Origin: Wenyingzhuangia sp039768865
GTDB taxonomy: Bacteria > Bacteroidota > Bacteroidia > Flavobacteriales > Flavobacteriaceae
Assembly (NCBI RefSeq): GCF_039768865.1
Contig: NZ_JBDMZQ010000026.1
DNA: 64,000 nt
Reading direction: 5' to 3' (one strand)
Both the position numbers and the translations under genes were made by a program. The notes beneath the pieces were generated by a model. It searched no databases and was not told where the DNA came from. It saw only the letters and a program-made list of their open reading frames with translations. Within the stretch, counting starts at the first letter, position 1, and each line of letters begins with the position of its first letter. This document shows, in pieces, positions 33,129-42,987 of this stretch.

Positions 33129-34352
33129 TTAACTTATTCTCTCTAATAGAGAGATGTAAAAGCCATCATATCCAGATACAGAAGATAATATTTTTTTGTC
33201 TTTAATTAATTTGAAATTAGTATTCTTCTCTAAGAATTTAGCCACTTGTTCTTGGTTCTCGGAAGGGAGTACTGAGCAAGTAGCATAGACCACTTTTCCA
33301 CCTATTTTCGCTATTTTGGAGTAACGTTGTAGTACATCGGCTTGTGTAATTTTAATATTGTCTACGAACTCGGGTTGTAGTTTCCACTTGCTATCAGGAT
33401 TTCGTTTCAAAACCCCTAGTCCAGAACAGGGAGCATCAATTAAAACTCGGTCTGCCGTGTTGTATAATTTTTTGATGGTCTTGGTTGATTCTATTTTTTT
33501 GGTGGTGATGTTAAAAGCTCCTGCACGTTTGGCTCTTTTCTTTAGTTCAACTAATTTTCCACCGTAAATATCGGTAGCAATGATGGAGCCTTTGTTTTGC
33601 ATTAGAGCCGCAATATGTAGGGTTTTTCCTCCTGCTCCCGCACAAGTGTCTACCACTCTCATTCCGGGTTCTACATCTAGAAATTCAGCGACCAGCTGAG
33701 AAGAAGCGTCTTGCATTTCAAACATACCACTCTTAAAAGCTTGAGTGATAAAAACATTTTTGCGTTCTACTAGTTCTAAAGCTGAAGGGTAACCCTTGAT
33801 TGGTTTTGTTAAGATTTCATCTTTGGCTAGTAAATCATGAAGTTGCTTTTTTGTTGCTCTTAAAGTGTTTACTCTTAAGATGGCAGCGGCAGGTATATTT
33901 TGAGCTTTTAGTTCAGCTGTCCATTTTTTTTCTCCTAATTCTTTCAAACAAAGTTCATCCATCCAGTCTGGAATAGATTGAGCAACAGCTCGGTTGGATT
34001 GTAATTCATCGAACTTGCCTTTAATTCTTCTTACAGGAGTTTCTGTAAAGTATTTCCATTCAGGTAAGTCTATACCGCGTAATACTGCCCAAACTGAAAA
34101 TATCTTCCAAAGATTTTCTCTTGAATAATGGTCTTTGGTTCCAGCAATTTCATTATAAAGTCTTTTCCAGCGCACGATTTCATAAAAAGTTTCTGCTACA
34201 AATTTTCTGTCTCTAGCTCCCCAGCGAGCGTCTTTTTTTAAAGCTTTCTGTAACACCTTATCAGCGTATTCTTTTTCGTTAAAAACAGCCTCTAAAGCTT
34301 CAATTACGGTATATACTAAGTTTCTATGCAGTCTCATGTACGTTGTTGACAA
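33129..34352 (-). CDS. RsmB-like 16S rRNA (cytosine-5) methyltransferase
   Basis: This 407-aa SAM-dependent RNA m5C methyltransferase belongs to the NOL1/NOP2/Sun group. The N-terminal about 140 residues resemble the helical NusB-like domain of RsmB. The catalytic domain has the SAM motif VVDTCAGAGGKTLHIAA, the DAPCSGLGVLKRNPDSKW motif and YATCSVLPSENQEQV; the two Cys are the releasing and nucleophilic ones. It probably modifies 16S rRNA, but assignment to position 967 rather than another site is not certain. A consensus -7 element (TAACTTTG) lies upstream. Confidence 0.88.
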   Translation of the reverse strand: MSTTYMRLHRNLVYTVIEALEAVFNEKEYADKVLQKALKKDARWGARDRKFVAETFYEIVRWKRLYNEIAGTKDHYSRENLWKIFSVWAVLRGIDLPEWKYFTETPVRRIKGKFDELQSNRAVAQSIPDWMDELCLKELGEKKWTAELKAQNIPAAAILRVNTLRATKKQLHDLLAKDEILTKPIKGYPSALELVERKNVFITQAFKSGMFEMQDASSQLVAEFLDVEPGMRVVDTCAGAGGKTLHIAALMQNKGSIIATDIYGGKLVELKKRAKRAGAFNITTKKIESTKTIKKLYNTADRVLIDAPCSGLGVLKRNPDSKWKLQPEFVDNIKITQADVLQRYSKIAKIGGKVVYATCSVLPSENQEQVAKFLEKNTNFKLIKDKKILSSVSGYDGFYISLLERIS

Positions 34353-34360
34353 TTATGTTG

Positions 34361-34393
34361 CAAAGTTACGTGTTTTTTAATGATTGCATCCAA
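34361..34393 (-). promoter_or_regulatory. Putative promoter of the RsmB-like gene
   Basis: On the minus strand TTG (complement of 34391-34393), a 22-nt spacer and TAACTTTG (complement of 34361-34368) precede the start codon. The -7 match is exact and the spacing is at the long end. Confidence 0.4.
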
Positions 34394-34494
34394 CAAAAGT
34401 AAATTCTGTTGTGAAAAAGCGAATGTGTATGGAGGTATGTTTGAGTTTTGTCCTATTTAGTTTAACAATAGTAAATTAAAAACACTATTTATGT

Positions 34495-34502
34495 TAGATT
34501 TG
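34495..34502 (+). promoter_or_regulatory. Putative -7 element of recG
   Basis: TAGATTTG fits TAnnTTTG, 18 bp before the recG ATG. No -33 element is visible. Confidence 0.3.
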
Positions 34503-34520
34503 TAGTAGTATAGGTTCGTT

Positions 34521-36620
34521 ATGTTTGACTTTGATACACATATTTCATATTTGACAGGAATAGGTCCTGCAAAAGCTCTAATTCTTCAAAAAGAACTTGG
34601 GCTCTTTAATGCAAATCAGCTGATGAATTTTTTCCCCAATCGATATGTAGATCGTTCCAAAATATTTGCGGTTAGTGAATTGAAGGCAGACAATGCCGAA
34701 GTACAGTTGAAGGGAGTCATTACCGAAGTAAAAGAAGTTAAGCAAAAGAGGGGTTCTCGTTTGGTAGCTACTTTTAGAGATGAATCGGGGAGTATTGAAT
34801 TGGTTTGGTTTAGGGTAAACCGATGGTTAAAGGCGGGTCTCAGAATCAATGAAACGTATGTGATTTTTGGGAAGTTGAATTTTTTTAATGGTAATTTTAG
34901 TATGCCTCATCCTGACATGGAATTAGAGGTGAATTACAAATTAAATATAGTTTCTGGTTTACAAGCGATTTACCCTTCTACAGAAAAAATGAGTGCTAAG
35001 GGGTTGAATAACAAAGTTATATCAAAAGCGATACAGCATCTAATCAAAGAAGCCCATCCTTTCATACAAGAAACACTGTCTGATGAAATTATTGAAGAAC
35101 ATGGTCTGCTGAGTAAAAAGGAAGCTTTAGTGCATATTCATTTTCCAAAAAATCAAGAAATGTTGGCAAAAGCTCAGCGACGTTTAAAATTTGAAGAACT
35201 CTTTTTTATTCAAATTCAACTCATTAGGAACAAGTTGGTGAGAAAAGATAAGATTAAGGGTTTTGTTTTTGAACAGGTTGGTGATCACTTCAATGATTTT
35301 TACCATTCAGGCTTGCCATTTGATTTGACCAATGCTCAAAAAAGAGTACTCAAAGAAATCAGATCTGATATGGCTAGTGGTGCTCATATGAATAGATTAT
35401 TACAAGGAGATGTGGGAGCAGGAAAAACAATTGTTGCTTTGTTGACCATGCTCATCGCATTGGATAATAATTTTCAAACCGCAATGCTAGCCCCAACAGC
35501 AATCTTGGCTTCTCAACACTTTCAGGCATTGACCACCTTGTTGTCACCATTTGATATTTCAATAAAATTATTAACCGGAGCAACTGGAGTCAAAGAGCGA
35601 AGAGTTATTCATGAAGGATTAGAAAGCGGGGCTTTACAAATTTTGATAGGTACCCATGCGATATTAGAGGATAAAGTAGTATTCAAAAACTTAGGTTTGG
35701 CTATTATTGATGAACAGCACAGATTCGGTGTAGCACAGCGTTCTAAAATGTGGATGAAAAACACATTGCCTCCTCATGTTTTAATCATGACAGCAACACC
35801 TATACCAAGAACTTTAGCGATGAGTGCTTATGGAGATTTAGATGTTTCGGTCATTGATGAATTGCCTCCTGGTAGAAAAGAAGTACAAACAGTTCATCGT
35901 TTTGATAGTGCTCGTTTGCGAGTTTTTAAATTCATGCGTGATGAAATTGCGAAAGGAAGACAGATCTATATAGTTTATCCATTGATTGAGGAGTCTGAGG
36001 CTTTGGATTATAAAGATTTACAAGATGGGTATGAGAGTATTCAAAGAGAGTTTCCATTGCCAGATTATCGAATCAGTATTGTGCATGGAAAGATGAAACC
36101 AGCTGATAAAGAAATTGAAATGCAACGGTTTGTTAAAGGTGAAACCCAAATTATGGTCGCTACAACTGTAATAGAAGTTGGAGTCAATGTGCCAAATGCC
36201 TCAGTAATGATAATAGAAAGTGCAGAACGCTTTGGTTTGTCACAATTACATCAATTACGAGGTCGAGTGGGGCGTGGAGCAGATCAAAGCTACTGTGTGT
36301 TGATGTCGGGTGTAAAATTATCAAATGATTCTAAGACAAGGTTGGAAACTATGGTTAGAACAAGTGATGGTTTTGAGATTGCCGAAGTTGACTTGAAACT
36401 TCGTGGTCCTGGTAATTTAATGGGGACGCAGCAAAGCGGGGTACTAAATTTAAAAATTGCTGATTTGGTAAGAGATTCTAAGGAGCTACACATGGCAAGA
36501 AACACAGCCTTAGGATTGTTAAGAGAAGACCCAAATTTAGTTTCTCCAAAAAATTCTCCAATGAAAAAGGCTTACCAACAAATTCATAAAAGAACAAGTA
36601 TTTGGGCAAATATTAGTTAG
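34521..36620 (+). CDS. recG: ATP-dependent DNA helicase RecG
   Basis: This 699-aa superfamily 2 helicase remodels stalled forks and branched DNA. The N-terminal wedge/OB domain (about 60-150) includes LKGVITEVKEVKQKRGSRL. Helicase motifs follow: GDVGAGKT (I), DEQHRFG (II), MTATPIPRT (III) and QLHQLRGRVGRG (VI). Length and motif order are those of complete RecG. It is divergent from the RsmB-like gene and upstream of pheT, with no terminator between. Confidence 0.96.
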   Translation: MFDFDTHISYLTGIGPAKALILQKELGLFNANQLMNFFPNRYVDRSKIFAVSELKADNAEVQLKGVITEVKEVKQKRGSRLVATFRDESGSIELVWFRVNRWLKAGLRINETYVIFGKLNFFNGNFSMPHPDMELEVNYKLNIVSGLQAIYPSTEKMSAKGLNNKVISKAIQHLIKEAHPFIQETLSDEIIEEHGLLSKKEALVHIHFPKNQEMLAKAQRRLKFEELFFIQIQLIRNKLVRKDKIKGFVFEQVGDHFNDFYHSGLPFDLTNAQKRVLKEIRSDMASGAHMNRLLQGDVGAGKTIVALLTMLIALDNNFQTAMLAPTAILASQHFQALTTLLSPFDISIKLLTGATGVKERRVIHEGLESGALQILIGTHAILEDKVVFKNLGLAIIDEQHRFGVAQRSKMWMKNTLPPHVLIMTATPIPRTLAMSAYGDLDVSVIDELPPGRKEVQTVHRFDSARLRVFKFMRDEIAKGRQIYIVYPLIEESEALDYKDLQDGYESIQREFPLPDYRISIVHGKMKPADKEIEMQRFVKGETQIMVATTVIEVGVNVPNASVMIIESAERFGLSQLHQLRGRVGRGADQSYCVLMSGVKLSNDSKTRLETMVRTSDGFEIAEVDLKLRGPGNLMGTQQSGVLNLKIADLVRDSKELHMARNTALGLLREDPNLVSPKNSPMKKAYQQIHKRTSIWANIS

Positions 36621-36720
36621 TTTTTTCTCTTCATTTATAAAAGGTTAAGTTTAGAATATTGCCAATAAATATTTTTTCTAGCATAGATTTTATCTAAAGG
36701 AAAAATTTCACAATACCTAA

Positions 36721-36752
36721 TTCGTAATTATCAATCGAGAGTTGTAAATTTG
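36721..36752 (+). promoter_or_regulatory. Putative promoter of pheT
   Basis: TTCG (36721-36724), 20-nt spacer, TAAATTTG (36745-36752). The -7 element is an exact match and the -33 differs at one base. The leader would be about 20 nt. Confidence 0.45.
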
Positions 36753-36779
36753 CGTACTCAAATATAGAATTTTACACAG

Positions 36780-39206
36780 ATGAAGATATCATACAATTGG
36801 TTAAAACAATTCATTAAAATCGACTGGGAAGCTGAAAAGACGGGTGAATTGTTAACTGATCTTGGTTTAGAAGTTGAAGGAATAGAAAAAGTAGAATCTA
36901 TAAAAGGAAGTCTTGCAGGAGTTGTTGTTGGAGAAGTTATGACTTGTGCAAAACATCCAAACGCTGACAAGCTTAGTGTTACAATGGTAAATATTGGAGA
37001 GGAAACCTCTCTACAGGTTGTTTGTGGAGCTCCCAATATAGCTGCTGGACAAAAAGTACCTGTGGCAACAGTGGGGACTGTATTGTATGATGCACAAGGT
37101 GAGGGTTTTAAGATAAAGAAGGGAAAAATTAGAGGAGAAGAAAGTCATGGAATGATTTGTGCTGAAGACGAATTGAGCCTAGGAAATGGTCATGATGGAA
37201 TTCTAGTTTTAGATAATGATTTACTACCAGGAACCCCTGTGGCAGAGGTGTTTGATATTGAGATAGATGAAGTTTTCGAGATAGGTTTAACCCCCAATCG
37301 AGCTGATGCGATGAGTCATTTGGGAGTTGCTAGAGATTTACGTGCTGGTTTGATGCAACAGGGTATACAAAAAGAATTAATCTCTCCATCCGTCAGTGAT
37401 TTTCACGTTTTTGAAAGAGCATTAAAATTTGATATTGTTGTTGAAGATTTTGAATTGGCTCCAAAATATACAGGCCTAACCCTTAAAGATGTAAAAGTTG
37501 CTGATTCTCCTGAATGGTTACAAAACAAATTGAGAGCTATTGGTGTCAATCCTACCAATAATGTTGTGGATATTACCAATTATGTAATGCATGAACTTGG
37601 ACAACCACTTCATGCTTTTGATGCAGGAAAAATTTTAGGAAAAAAAGTAGTCGTTACTACTTTAGATGAAGGAACCAAGTTTACGACACTAGATGGAATT
37701 GAAAGAATCTTGAATGCAGAAGACTTAATGATTTGTGATGCAGAGAAAACACCATTATGTATTGCTGGAGTTTTAGGAGGTCTACATTCTTCGGTTTCAG
37801 AAAATACCACTACTGTCTTTCTAGAAGCTGCATATTTCAATCCAGTGTCTGTTCGTAAAACTGCAAAAAGGCACGCGCTCAATACAGATGCCTCTTTTCG
37901 TTTTGAAAGAGGAATAGATCCCAACCTTACTAAATATGCCTTGATAAGAGCGGCCTTGATGATAGAGGAAATTGCAGGGGGGCAGCCAGTGTCAGATGTT
38001 GATGTCGTCTATCCGAACAAGATTGAGGATTTCGAAGTTTTCATGTCTTATGAAAATGTAGCACGAGTGATTGGGCAAAATTTACCAAACGATACCATCA
38101 AGAATATTTTAGCTTCTTTAGAAATTAAAATAAATAGTGAAACAGAAGGAGGTTTAGGTTTGGTAGTACCAGCTTACAGAGTAGATGTCCAAAGAGAGGC
38201 AGATATAGTTGAGGAAATTTTACGTGTATATGGTTACAATAATATTGAGTTTTCACACAAACTAAACTCATCAATAGAATCATCTAGATTTGATGGGGTT
38301 AAGCTAGAAAATACGATTGCAGAACAATTAAGAGTTCAAGGTTTTAATGAGACCATGGCAAATTCTCTCACCAAACCTTCTTATGTGTCTTTGTCGGATG
38401 ACTTAAAATCAGAACACAATGTAGAAATATTAAATCCTCTGAGTGGTGATTTGGCTGTGATGAGGCAATCCTTATTGTTTAGTGGTTTAGAATCTGTAAG
38501 TTACAATATCAATAGAAAGAATAATGATATTAAGTTTTATGAGTTTGGGAAAACATACCATAAGTACAACGATACATACGAAGAGAAAAAGCATTTGACC
38601 TTATTTGTTTCAGGAAATAGAGACAAAGAGTCATGGAATGTTCCTGCCCAAAATACAGATTTTTATTATCTCAAGTCATTAGTAAATGGTGTGCTGGAAA
38701 GATTAGGGCACCAAAAAGTAAAAGTAACTCCAACCAAGAGTGATATGTTGTCCGAAGGAATTACTTTTGCTTTAGGTAAGATGAAAATAGTAGACATGGG
38801 GATGGTTAATCCTAAGGTATTAAAAGAATTTGGAATCAAACAACAGGTTTTTTATGCTGATTTTGATTGGGATACCCTTTTAAAAGTTTCTCAGAGCAAA
38901 AAATTAAAAGTGAAGTCATTACCAAAGTATCCTTCAGTAAAAAGAGATTTGGCTTTATTGTTAGATCAGGGAGTAGCCTTCAAAGATCTTTATCATGCTG
39001 CTTTTCAATCTGAAAAATCACTCTTAAAAGAAGTAGATCTTTTTGATGTCTATGATGGAGATCAATTGCCAAAAGGTAAAAAGTCCTATGCGTTGAGTTT
39101 CGTTCTGCAAGACGAAAATAAAACCTTAGAGGAAAAGCAGATAGAAAAAATAATGAATAAGCTTCAAAACTCATTTGAAAAACAGTTTAATGCATCATTA
39201 AGATAA
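36780..39206 (+). CDS. pheT: Phenylalanyl-tRNA synthetase beta subunit
   Basis: This 808-aa beta subunit of the alpha2-beta2 enzyme charges tRNA-Phe. Order of domains: N-terminal tRNA-binding EMAP-like domain (about 40-150, CAKHPNADKLSVTMVNIG), B3/B4 editing domain, B5, the catalytic-like core, and the C-terminal FDX-ACB anticodon-binding domain (about 715-808, PKYPSVKRDLALLLDQG). pheS is not adjacent, as is usual in Bacteroidota. The substrate tRNA-Phe is encoded at 61700-61772 in this window. A strong terminator follows. Confidence 0.96.
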   Translation: MKISYNWLKQFIKIDWEAEKTGELLTDLGLEVEGIEKVESIKGSLAGVVVGEVMTCAKHPNADKLSVTMVNIGEETSLQVVCGAPNIAAGQKVPVATVGTVLYDAQGEGFKIKKGKIRGEESHGMICAEDELSLGNGHDGILVLDNDLLPGTPVAEVFDIEIDEVFEIGLTPNRADAMSHLGVARDLRAGLMQQGIQKELISPSVSDFHVFERALKFDIVVEDFELAPKYTGLTLKDVKVADSPEWLQNKLRAIGVNPTNNVVDITNYVMHELGQPLHAFDAGKILGKKVVVTTLDEGTKFTTLDGIERILNAEDLMICDAEKTPLCIAGVLGGLHSSVSENTTTVFLEAAYFNPVSVRKTAKRHALNTDASFRFERGIDPNLTKYALIRAALMIEEIAGGQPVSDVDVVYPNKIEDFEVFMSYENVARVIGQNLPNDTIKNILASLEIKINSETEGGLGLVVPAYRVDVQREADIVEEILRVYGYNNIEFSHKLNSSIESSRFDGVKLENTIAEQLRVQGFNETMANSLTKPSYVSLSDDLKSEHNVEILNPLSGDLAVMRQSLLFSGLESVSYNINRKNNDIKFYEFGKTYHKYNDTYEEKKHLTLFVSGNRDKESWNVPAQNTDFYYLKSLVNGVLERLGHQKVKVTPTKSDMLSEGITFALGKMKIVDMGMVNPKVLKEFGIKQQVFYADFDWDTLLKVSQSKKLKVKSLPKYPSVKRDLALLLDQGVAFKDLYHAAFQSEKSLLKEVDLFDVYDGDQLPKGKKSYALSFVLQDENKTLEEKQIEKIMNKLQNSFEKQFNASLR

Positions 39207-39210
39207 TCCA

Positions 39211-39244
39211 AAGAGCCTTTGAGTATTTCAAAGGCTCTTTTTGA
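39211..39244 (+). terminator. Intrinsic terminator of pheT
   Basis: AAGAGCCTTTGA (39211-39222) pairs with TCAAAGGCTCTT (39228-39239) around the loop GTATT, followed by T residues. Confidence 0.8.
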
Positions 39245-39309
39245 GTTTTGTTTCAAAAAGGAATAAAATAAAGTTCGTAAATTAGTAACCTACTACAAAC
39301 CAAGTTTAT

Positions 39310-40350
39310 ATGAGTCTATACAAGACTATCCTCCGTCCTATTTTCTTTCAGTTTGATCCTGAAAAAGTACACTATTTTACTTTTGATATGATAAAATTAA
39401 TGTCAAGAATACCTGGGTTTTCTGCATTAACAAGAAGTGTTTTCAAAGTAAAAGATGTAAGGTTAGAAAGGAAATTGTTTGGCATAACTTTTCCAAGCCC
39501 AGTTGGTTTGGCAGCTGGTTTTGATAAAAATGCGGTTTTATTTAATGAATTGGCTGATTACGGTTTTGGATTCATAGAGATAGGAACCGTTACTCCAAAG
39601 GCTCAAGCAGGCAATCCTAAAAAAAGACTCTTTCGATTAAAGGATGATCAAGGAATTATCAATAGAATGGGTTTTAATAATGATGGTATTCAACCTGCAG
39701 TTGAACATTTAAAAAAGAACAAAGGAAAAGTAATTGTTGGAGGTAACATTGGTAAAAACACCGACATTCCAACGGCACAATATACTCAAGATTATTGTGA
39801 AGTTTTTGAAGCGTTACACGATTATGTTGATTATTTTGTCTTAAATGTTAGTTGTCCTAACGTAGGGAGTCATGCCAAATTAGGAGATAAAGATTATTTA
39901 TTAGAGTTGATTTCAGCTGTTCAAAAATTAAACAACGCAAAGACCGAAAAAAGGCCCATTCTATTAAAAATTGCTCCAGACTTGAATCCACAACAGTTAG
40001 ATGAAATTATAGAGATTGTTGCAGAAACAAAAATAGATGGGGTAATTGCTTCTAATACTTCTGTTAACAGGGAAGGATTGAAAGCAACAGAAGAAACATT
40101 AGCAGAAATAGGTAATGGTGGATTGAGTGGTAAACCTATCAAGGATAGAAGTACAGCAACTATTGAGTATTTGGCAAAAACCTCAAACAAAGCGTTTCCA
40201 ATTATTGGTGTTGGAGGGATTCATTCAGCTCAAGATGCTCTTGATAAAATAAGGGCAGGGGCAGATTTGGTTCAGGTGTATACAGGCTTTATTTATGAAG
40301 GACCTTCTTTGGTTAAAAAAATAAACAAAGCAATTTTGAAATCTACTTAA
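39310..40350 (+). CDS. pyrD: Dihydroorotate dehydrogenase (quinone), class 2
   Basis: This 346-aa FMN enzyme oxidises dihydroorotate to orotate and passes electrons to quinone. The N-terminal membrane-associating helix pair (LYKTILRPIFFQFDPEKVHYF) marks class 2. The core has SPVGLAAGFDKNAV, GFIEIGTVTPKAQAGNPKKRLFRL, the active-site loop NVSCPNVG, with the class-typical Ser-type catalytic base nearby, and the FMN phosphate site ending GVGGIHSAQDAL. It is followed after 9 nt by a GT2 gene. No other pyr gene is adjacent. Confidence 0.95.
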   Translation: MSLYKTILRPIFFQFDPEKVHYFTFDMIKLMSRIPGFSALTRSVFKVKDVRLERKLFGITFPSPVGLAAGFDKNAVLFNELADYGFGFIEIGTVTPKAQAGNPKKRLFRLKDDQGIINRMGFNNDGIQPAVEHLKKNKGKVIVGGNIGKNTDIPTAQYTQDYCEVFEALHDYVDYFVLNVSCPNVGSHAKLGDKDYLLELISAVQKLNNAKTEKRPILLKIAPDLNPQQLDEIIEIVAETKIDGVIASNTSVNREGLKATEETLAEIGNGGLSGKPIKDRSTATIEYLAKTSNKAFPIIGVGGIHSAQDALDKIRAGADLVQVYTGFIYEGPSLVKKINKAILKST

Positions 40351-40359
40351 AAAAGAACC

Positions 40360-41307
40360 ATGTATTCCTTTGTTATTCCTGTTTACAATAGACCCGACGA
40401 AATTGACGAATTGTTGTATAGTTTGACACAGCAAGATTTTGAGGAGCCTTTTGAAATTGTTGTCATTGAAGATGGTTCAGACAAAGCAGCGGTAGAAATT
40501 ATAAATCAGTACAAGAATCGATTAACGATTCAATATTATGTCATAGAGAATCAGGGTGCTGGAAAAGCAAGAAATTATGGGATGTCTCGTGCAAAAGGAG
40601 ATTATTTTATAGTGTTAGATTCAGATGTGTTGGTTCCTACAAACTATTTAAAAGAGGTAAGCAAAGCATTACAAGAGAAGATGACTGATGCATTTGGTGG
40701 TCCTGATACAGCTCATTTTAGTTTCACTCCTTTACAAAAAGCTATTAATTTTTCAATGACCTCTTTTTTAACGACTGGAGGTATTAGGGGTAAAAAAAAA
40801 GGCATTGGAAGGTTCCAACCTCGTAGTTTTAATTTTGGAGTGTCAAAAAAAGCTTTTGAAGCGACAAAAGGTTTTTCTTCAATGCGCGTAGGAGAGGATA
40901 TTGATTTCTCCTTTAGGTTATGGCAGCAAGGTTTTGAAACACAGTTGATAGAAAAGGCAGTTGTGTATCATAAGCGAAGAACTTCTCTAGATGCTTTTTT
41001 TACTCAAGTTTTTCGTTTTGGTGTGGCTAGACCAGTATTGAATAAACGATATCCAGGAACCGCAAAATTTACTTATTGGTTTCCTAGTATATTTACGATT
41101 GGTTTTTTTCTGTCTTCTTTTTTGTTTGTACTAGGGCAATGGGTTCCAATTATTCTTTACAACATGTACTTTACTTTGTTGTTTATGCTTTCTGTACTAG
41201 AGAATAGAAACATAACGGTTGCGTTTTTATCCGTTATCACCACCTTGATTCAAATGACTGGTTACGGTCTTGGCTTTTTGAAGTCAACGTTTTTCAGTCC
41301 AGAATAG
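40360..41307 (+). CDS. Family 2 glycosyltransferase with C-terminal membrane helices
   Basis: This 315-aa protein has a GT-A domain (about 1-220) opening YSFVIPVYNRPDEIDELLYSL. The nucleotide-sugar motif VVIEDGSDK and the metal-binding LDSDV (DxD type) are followed by the acceptor region MRVGEDIDFSFRLWQQGF, whose ED is the usual catalytic base. Two or three hydrophobic helices follow at about 240-305 and hold it in the inner membrane. Such enzymes add sugars to lipid carriers or lipids. The acceptor is unknown. It lies 9 nt after pyrD and is probably co-transcribed by chance of position. Confidence 0.85.
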   Translation: MYSFVIPVYNRPDEIDELLYSLTQQDFEEPFEIVVIEDGSDKAAVEIINQYKNRLTIQYYVIENQGAGKARNYGMSRAKGDYFIVLDSDVLVPTNYLKEVSKALQEKMTDAFGGPDTAHFSFTPLQKAINFSMTSFLTTGGIRGKKKGIGRFQPRSFNFGVSKKAFEATKGFSSMRVGEDIDFSFRLWQQGFETQLIEKAVVYHKRRTSLDAFFTQVFRFGVARPVLNKRYPGTAKFTYWFPSIFTIGFFLSSFLFVLGQWVPIILYNMYFTLLFMLSVLENRNITVAFLSVITTLIQMTGYGLGFLKSTFFSPE

Positions 41308-41375
41308 TTCTTTTCACTGATTTTTTGTGTTTAGGGACAATAGAAAACATTGACATTTCTTATCTTTTTGCTCAT

Positions 41376-42893
41376 TTAAAAAGGGACTCCATCATTATCT
41401 GAATCAACTGGAGCATCAAAGGCATCAGCAGGATTGATCTTACTAGAGATATCATTAAAGCTATTCATAGAAGATTCAAGCTGTCCTCCAAAGTCATCCT
41501 CTAAATCAGAGAATTTAGCCAAATGCCCTGTAAATTTTAGTCGAATGTTGTCCAATCCACCATTTCTATGTTTGGCGACAATGAATTCTCCCTGACCTTC
41601 ACATGGTGAGTTTTCATCATCATCCCATTCCGTCATTCCATAATATTCAGGACGAAAAATAAAAGAAACAATATCAGCATCTTGCTCTATAGCTCCAGAT
41701 TCACGTAAGTCAGAAAGTAATGGTCGTTTACTACCTCCACGAGTTTCAACAGAACGAGACAATTGAGAAAGAGCAATTACAGGGATATGTAATTCTTTAG
41801 CCAATGCTTTGAGGTTACGGGAAATCATCGAGATTTCTTGTTCTCTATTTCCTCCAGCAGCACCTCCTGCGGTCATCAACTGAAGGTAATCAATGACAAT
41901 CACTTTAATATCATGTTGAGATTTTAATCTTCGGGCTTTTGCTCTTAAGTCAAATATAGAAAGCGAAGGTGTATCATCAATGAAAATGGGAGCTTCAGAT
42001 AAATTCTTGACTTTTACATTTAATTGTTCCCATTCGTGGGGTTCTAGGGTTCCTTTTCTCAGTTTTTCTGAAGACAAACCTGTTTCCGAAGAAATCATAC
42101 GTGTGATTAGCTGAACAGAAGACATCTCTAGAGAAAATACAGCAACACCATGGTTAAAATCAATAGCCATATTTTTTGCCATAGAGATTACAAATGCTGT
42201 TTTACCCATACCTGGACGAGCAGCGATGATGATAAGATCTGAAGGTTGCCACCCCGAAGTCAGTGCGTCTAGTTTTGAAAATCCAGTGGCATATCCAGAC
42301 ATTCCTTCTCGGCCTCCTAATTCTTCAATTTTTTTAAGCGCTTGTCTTACCAAGGAGTCTGAGGTTTCTGAGCTCTTTTTTAGGTTCCCTTGGGTTACTT
42401 CGAAAAACTTAGTTTCAGCCATGTCTAATAAATCGAAAACATCTGCAGTTTCGTCATAGGACTGTTCTATAATCTCACTAGAGATAGAGATCAATTGGCG
42501 TTGAATGTATTTTTGTAAAATGATACGAGCATGGAATTCAATATGGGCAGAAGATGAAACTTTTTGCGTTAGCCCAATAAGGTAGAAATCTCCACCTACA
42601 AGGGTTAGGTTTCCATCTTTTTTTAACTGGTTTGATACTGTTAACAAGTCAATAGGTTCGGAATTTTGAAACAGAGAGTGTATTGCTGTATAGATAGCTT
42701 TGTGCTGATCTTTGTAAAACGCATCAGGATGAAGAATATCAATGATTGTGTCAATACCTTTTTTGTCAATCATCATAGCGCCAAGAGCAGCTTCCTCCAT
42801 ATCTACTGCTTGTGGAGGGATTTTTCCTTGTGCCAAATTGATGATTTTACTCTTGTCAATCTTTTTTCCTGAGAAGCTTTTTGTTTGTTCCAT
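41376..42893 (-). CDS. dnaB: Replicative DNA helicase DnaB
   Basis: This 505-aa hexameric 5'-3' helicase of the replication fork is complete. The N-terminal DnaG-interacting domain (about 25-130) begins PPQAVDMEEAALGAMM. A linker follows, then the RecA-like motor with Walker A ARPGMGKT (225-232), Walker B VIVIDYLQLM and the arginine-rich motif ETRGGSKRPLLSDLRESGAIEQDAD. The C-terminal tail (about 465-505) is acidic. There is no intein. It is divergent from a HAD phosphatase gene. The promoter match implies a very short leader, and two DnaA-box-like 9-mers lie upstream. Confidence 0.97.
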   Translation of the reverse strand: MEQTKSFSGKKIDKSKIINLAQGKIPPQAVDMEEAALGAMMIDKKGIDTIIDILHPDAFYKDQHKAIYTAIHSLFQNSEPIDLLTVSNQLKKDGNLTLVGGDFYLIGLTQKVSSSAHIEFHARIILQKYIQRQLISISSEIIEQSYDETADVFDLLDMAETKFFEVTQGNLKKSSETSDSLVRQALKKIEELGGREGMSGYATGFSKLDALTSGWQPSDLIIIAARPGMGKTAFVISMAKNMAIDFNHGVAVFSLEMSSVQLITRMISSETGLSSEKLRKGTLEPHEWEQLNVKVKNLSEAPIFIDDTPSLSIFDLRAKARRLKSQHDIKVIVIDYLQLMTAGGAAGGNREQEISMISRNLKALAKELHIPVIALSQLSRSVETRGGSKRPLLSDLRESGAIEQDADIVSFIFRPEYYGMTEWDDDENSPCEGQGEFIVAKHRNGGLDNIRLKFTGHLAKFSDLEDDFGGQLESSMNSFNDISSKINPADAFDAPVDSDNDGVPF

Positions 42894-42900
42894 AGGAAAA

Positions 42901-42930
42901 CAAATTTAGTTGATATTATTATGATTCAAT
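42901..42930 (-). promoter_or_regulatory. Putative promoter of dnaB
   Basis: On the minus strand ATTG (complement of 42927-42930), an 18-nt spacer and TAAATTTG (complement of 42901-42908). The -7 element ends 7 bp before the start codon at 42893, so the transcript would have almost no leader. Confidence 0.5.
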
Positions 42931-42960
42931 AAAAAGTGGTGCTAATTTTTCTACAAAATC

Positions 42961-42987
42961 TGTTGATAACTTTTTTTTTGTTGATAA
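42961..42987 (+). repeat. Two TGTTGATAA direct repeats, DnaA-box-like
   Basis: TGTTGATAA occurs at 42961-42969 and again at 42979-42987, separated by a T-rich 9-bp spacer. The reverse complement TTATCAACA differs by one base from the classical DnaA box TTATCCACA. The pair lies 70-95 bp upstream of dnaB. It may be a DnaA or other protein site; unproven. Confidence 0.4.
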
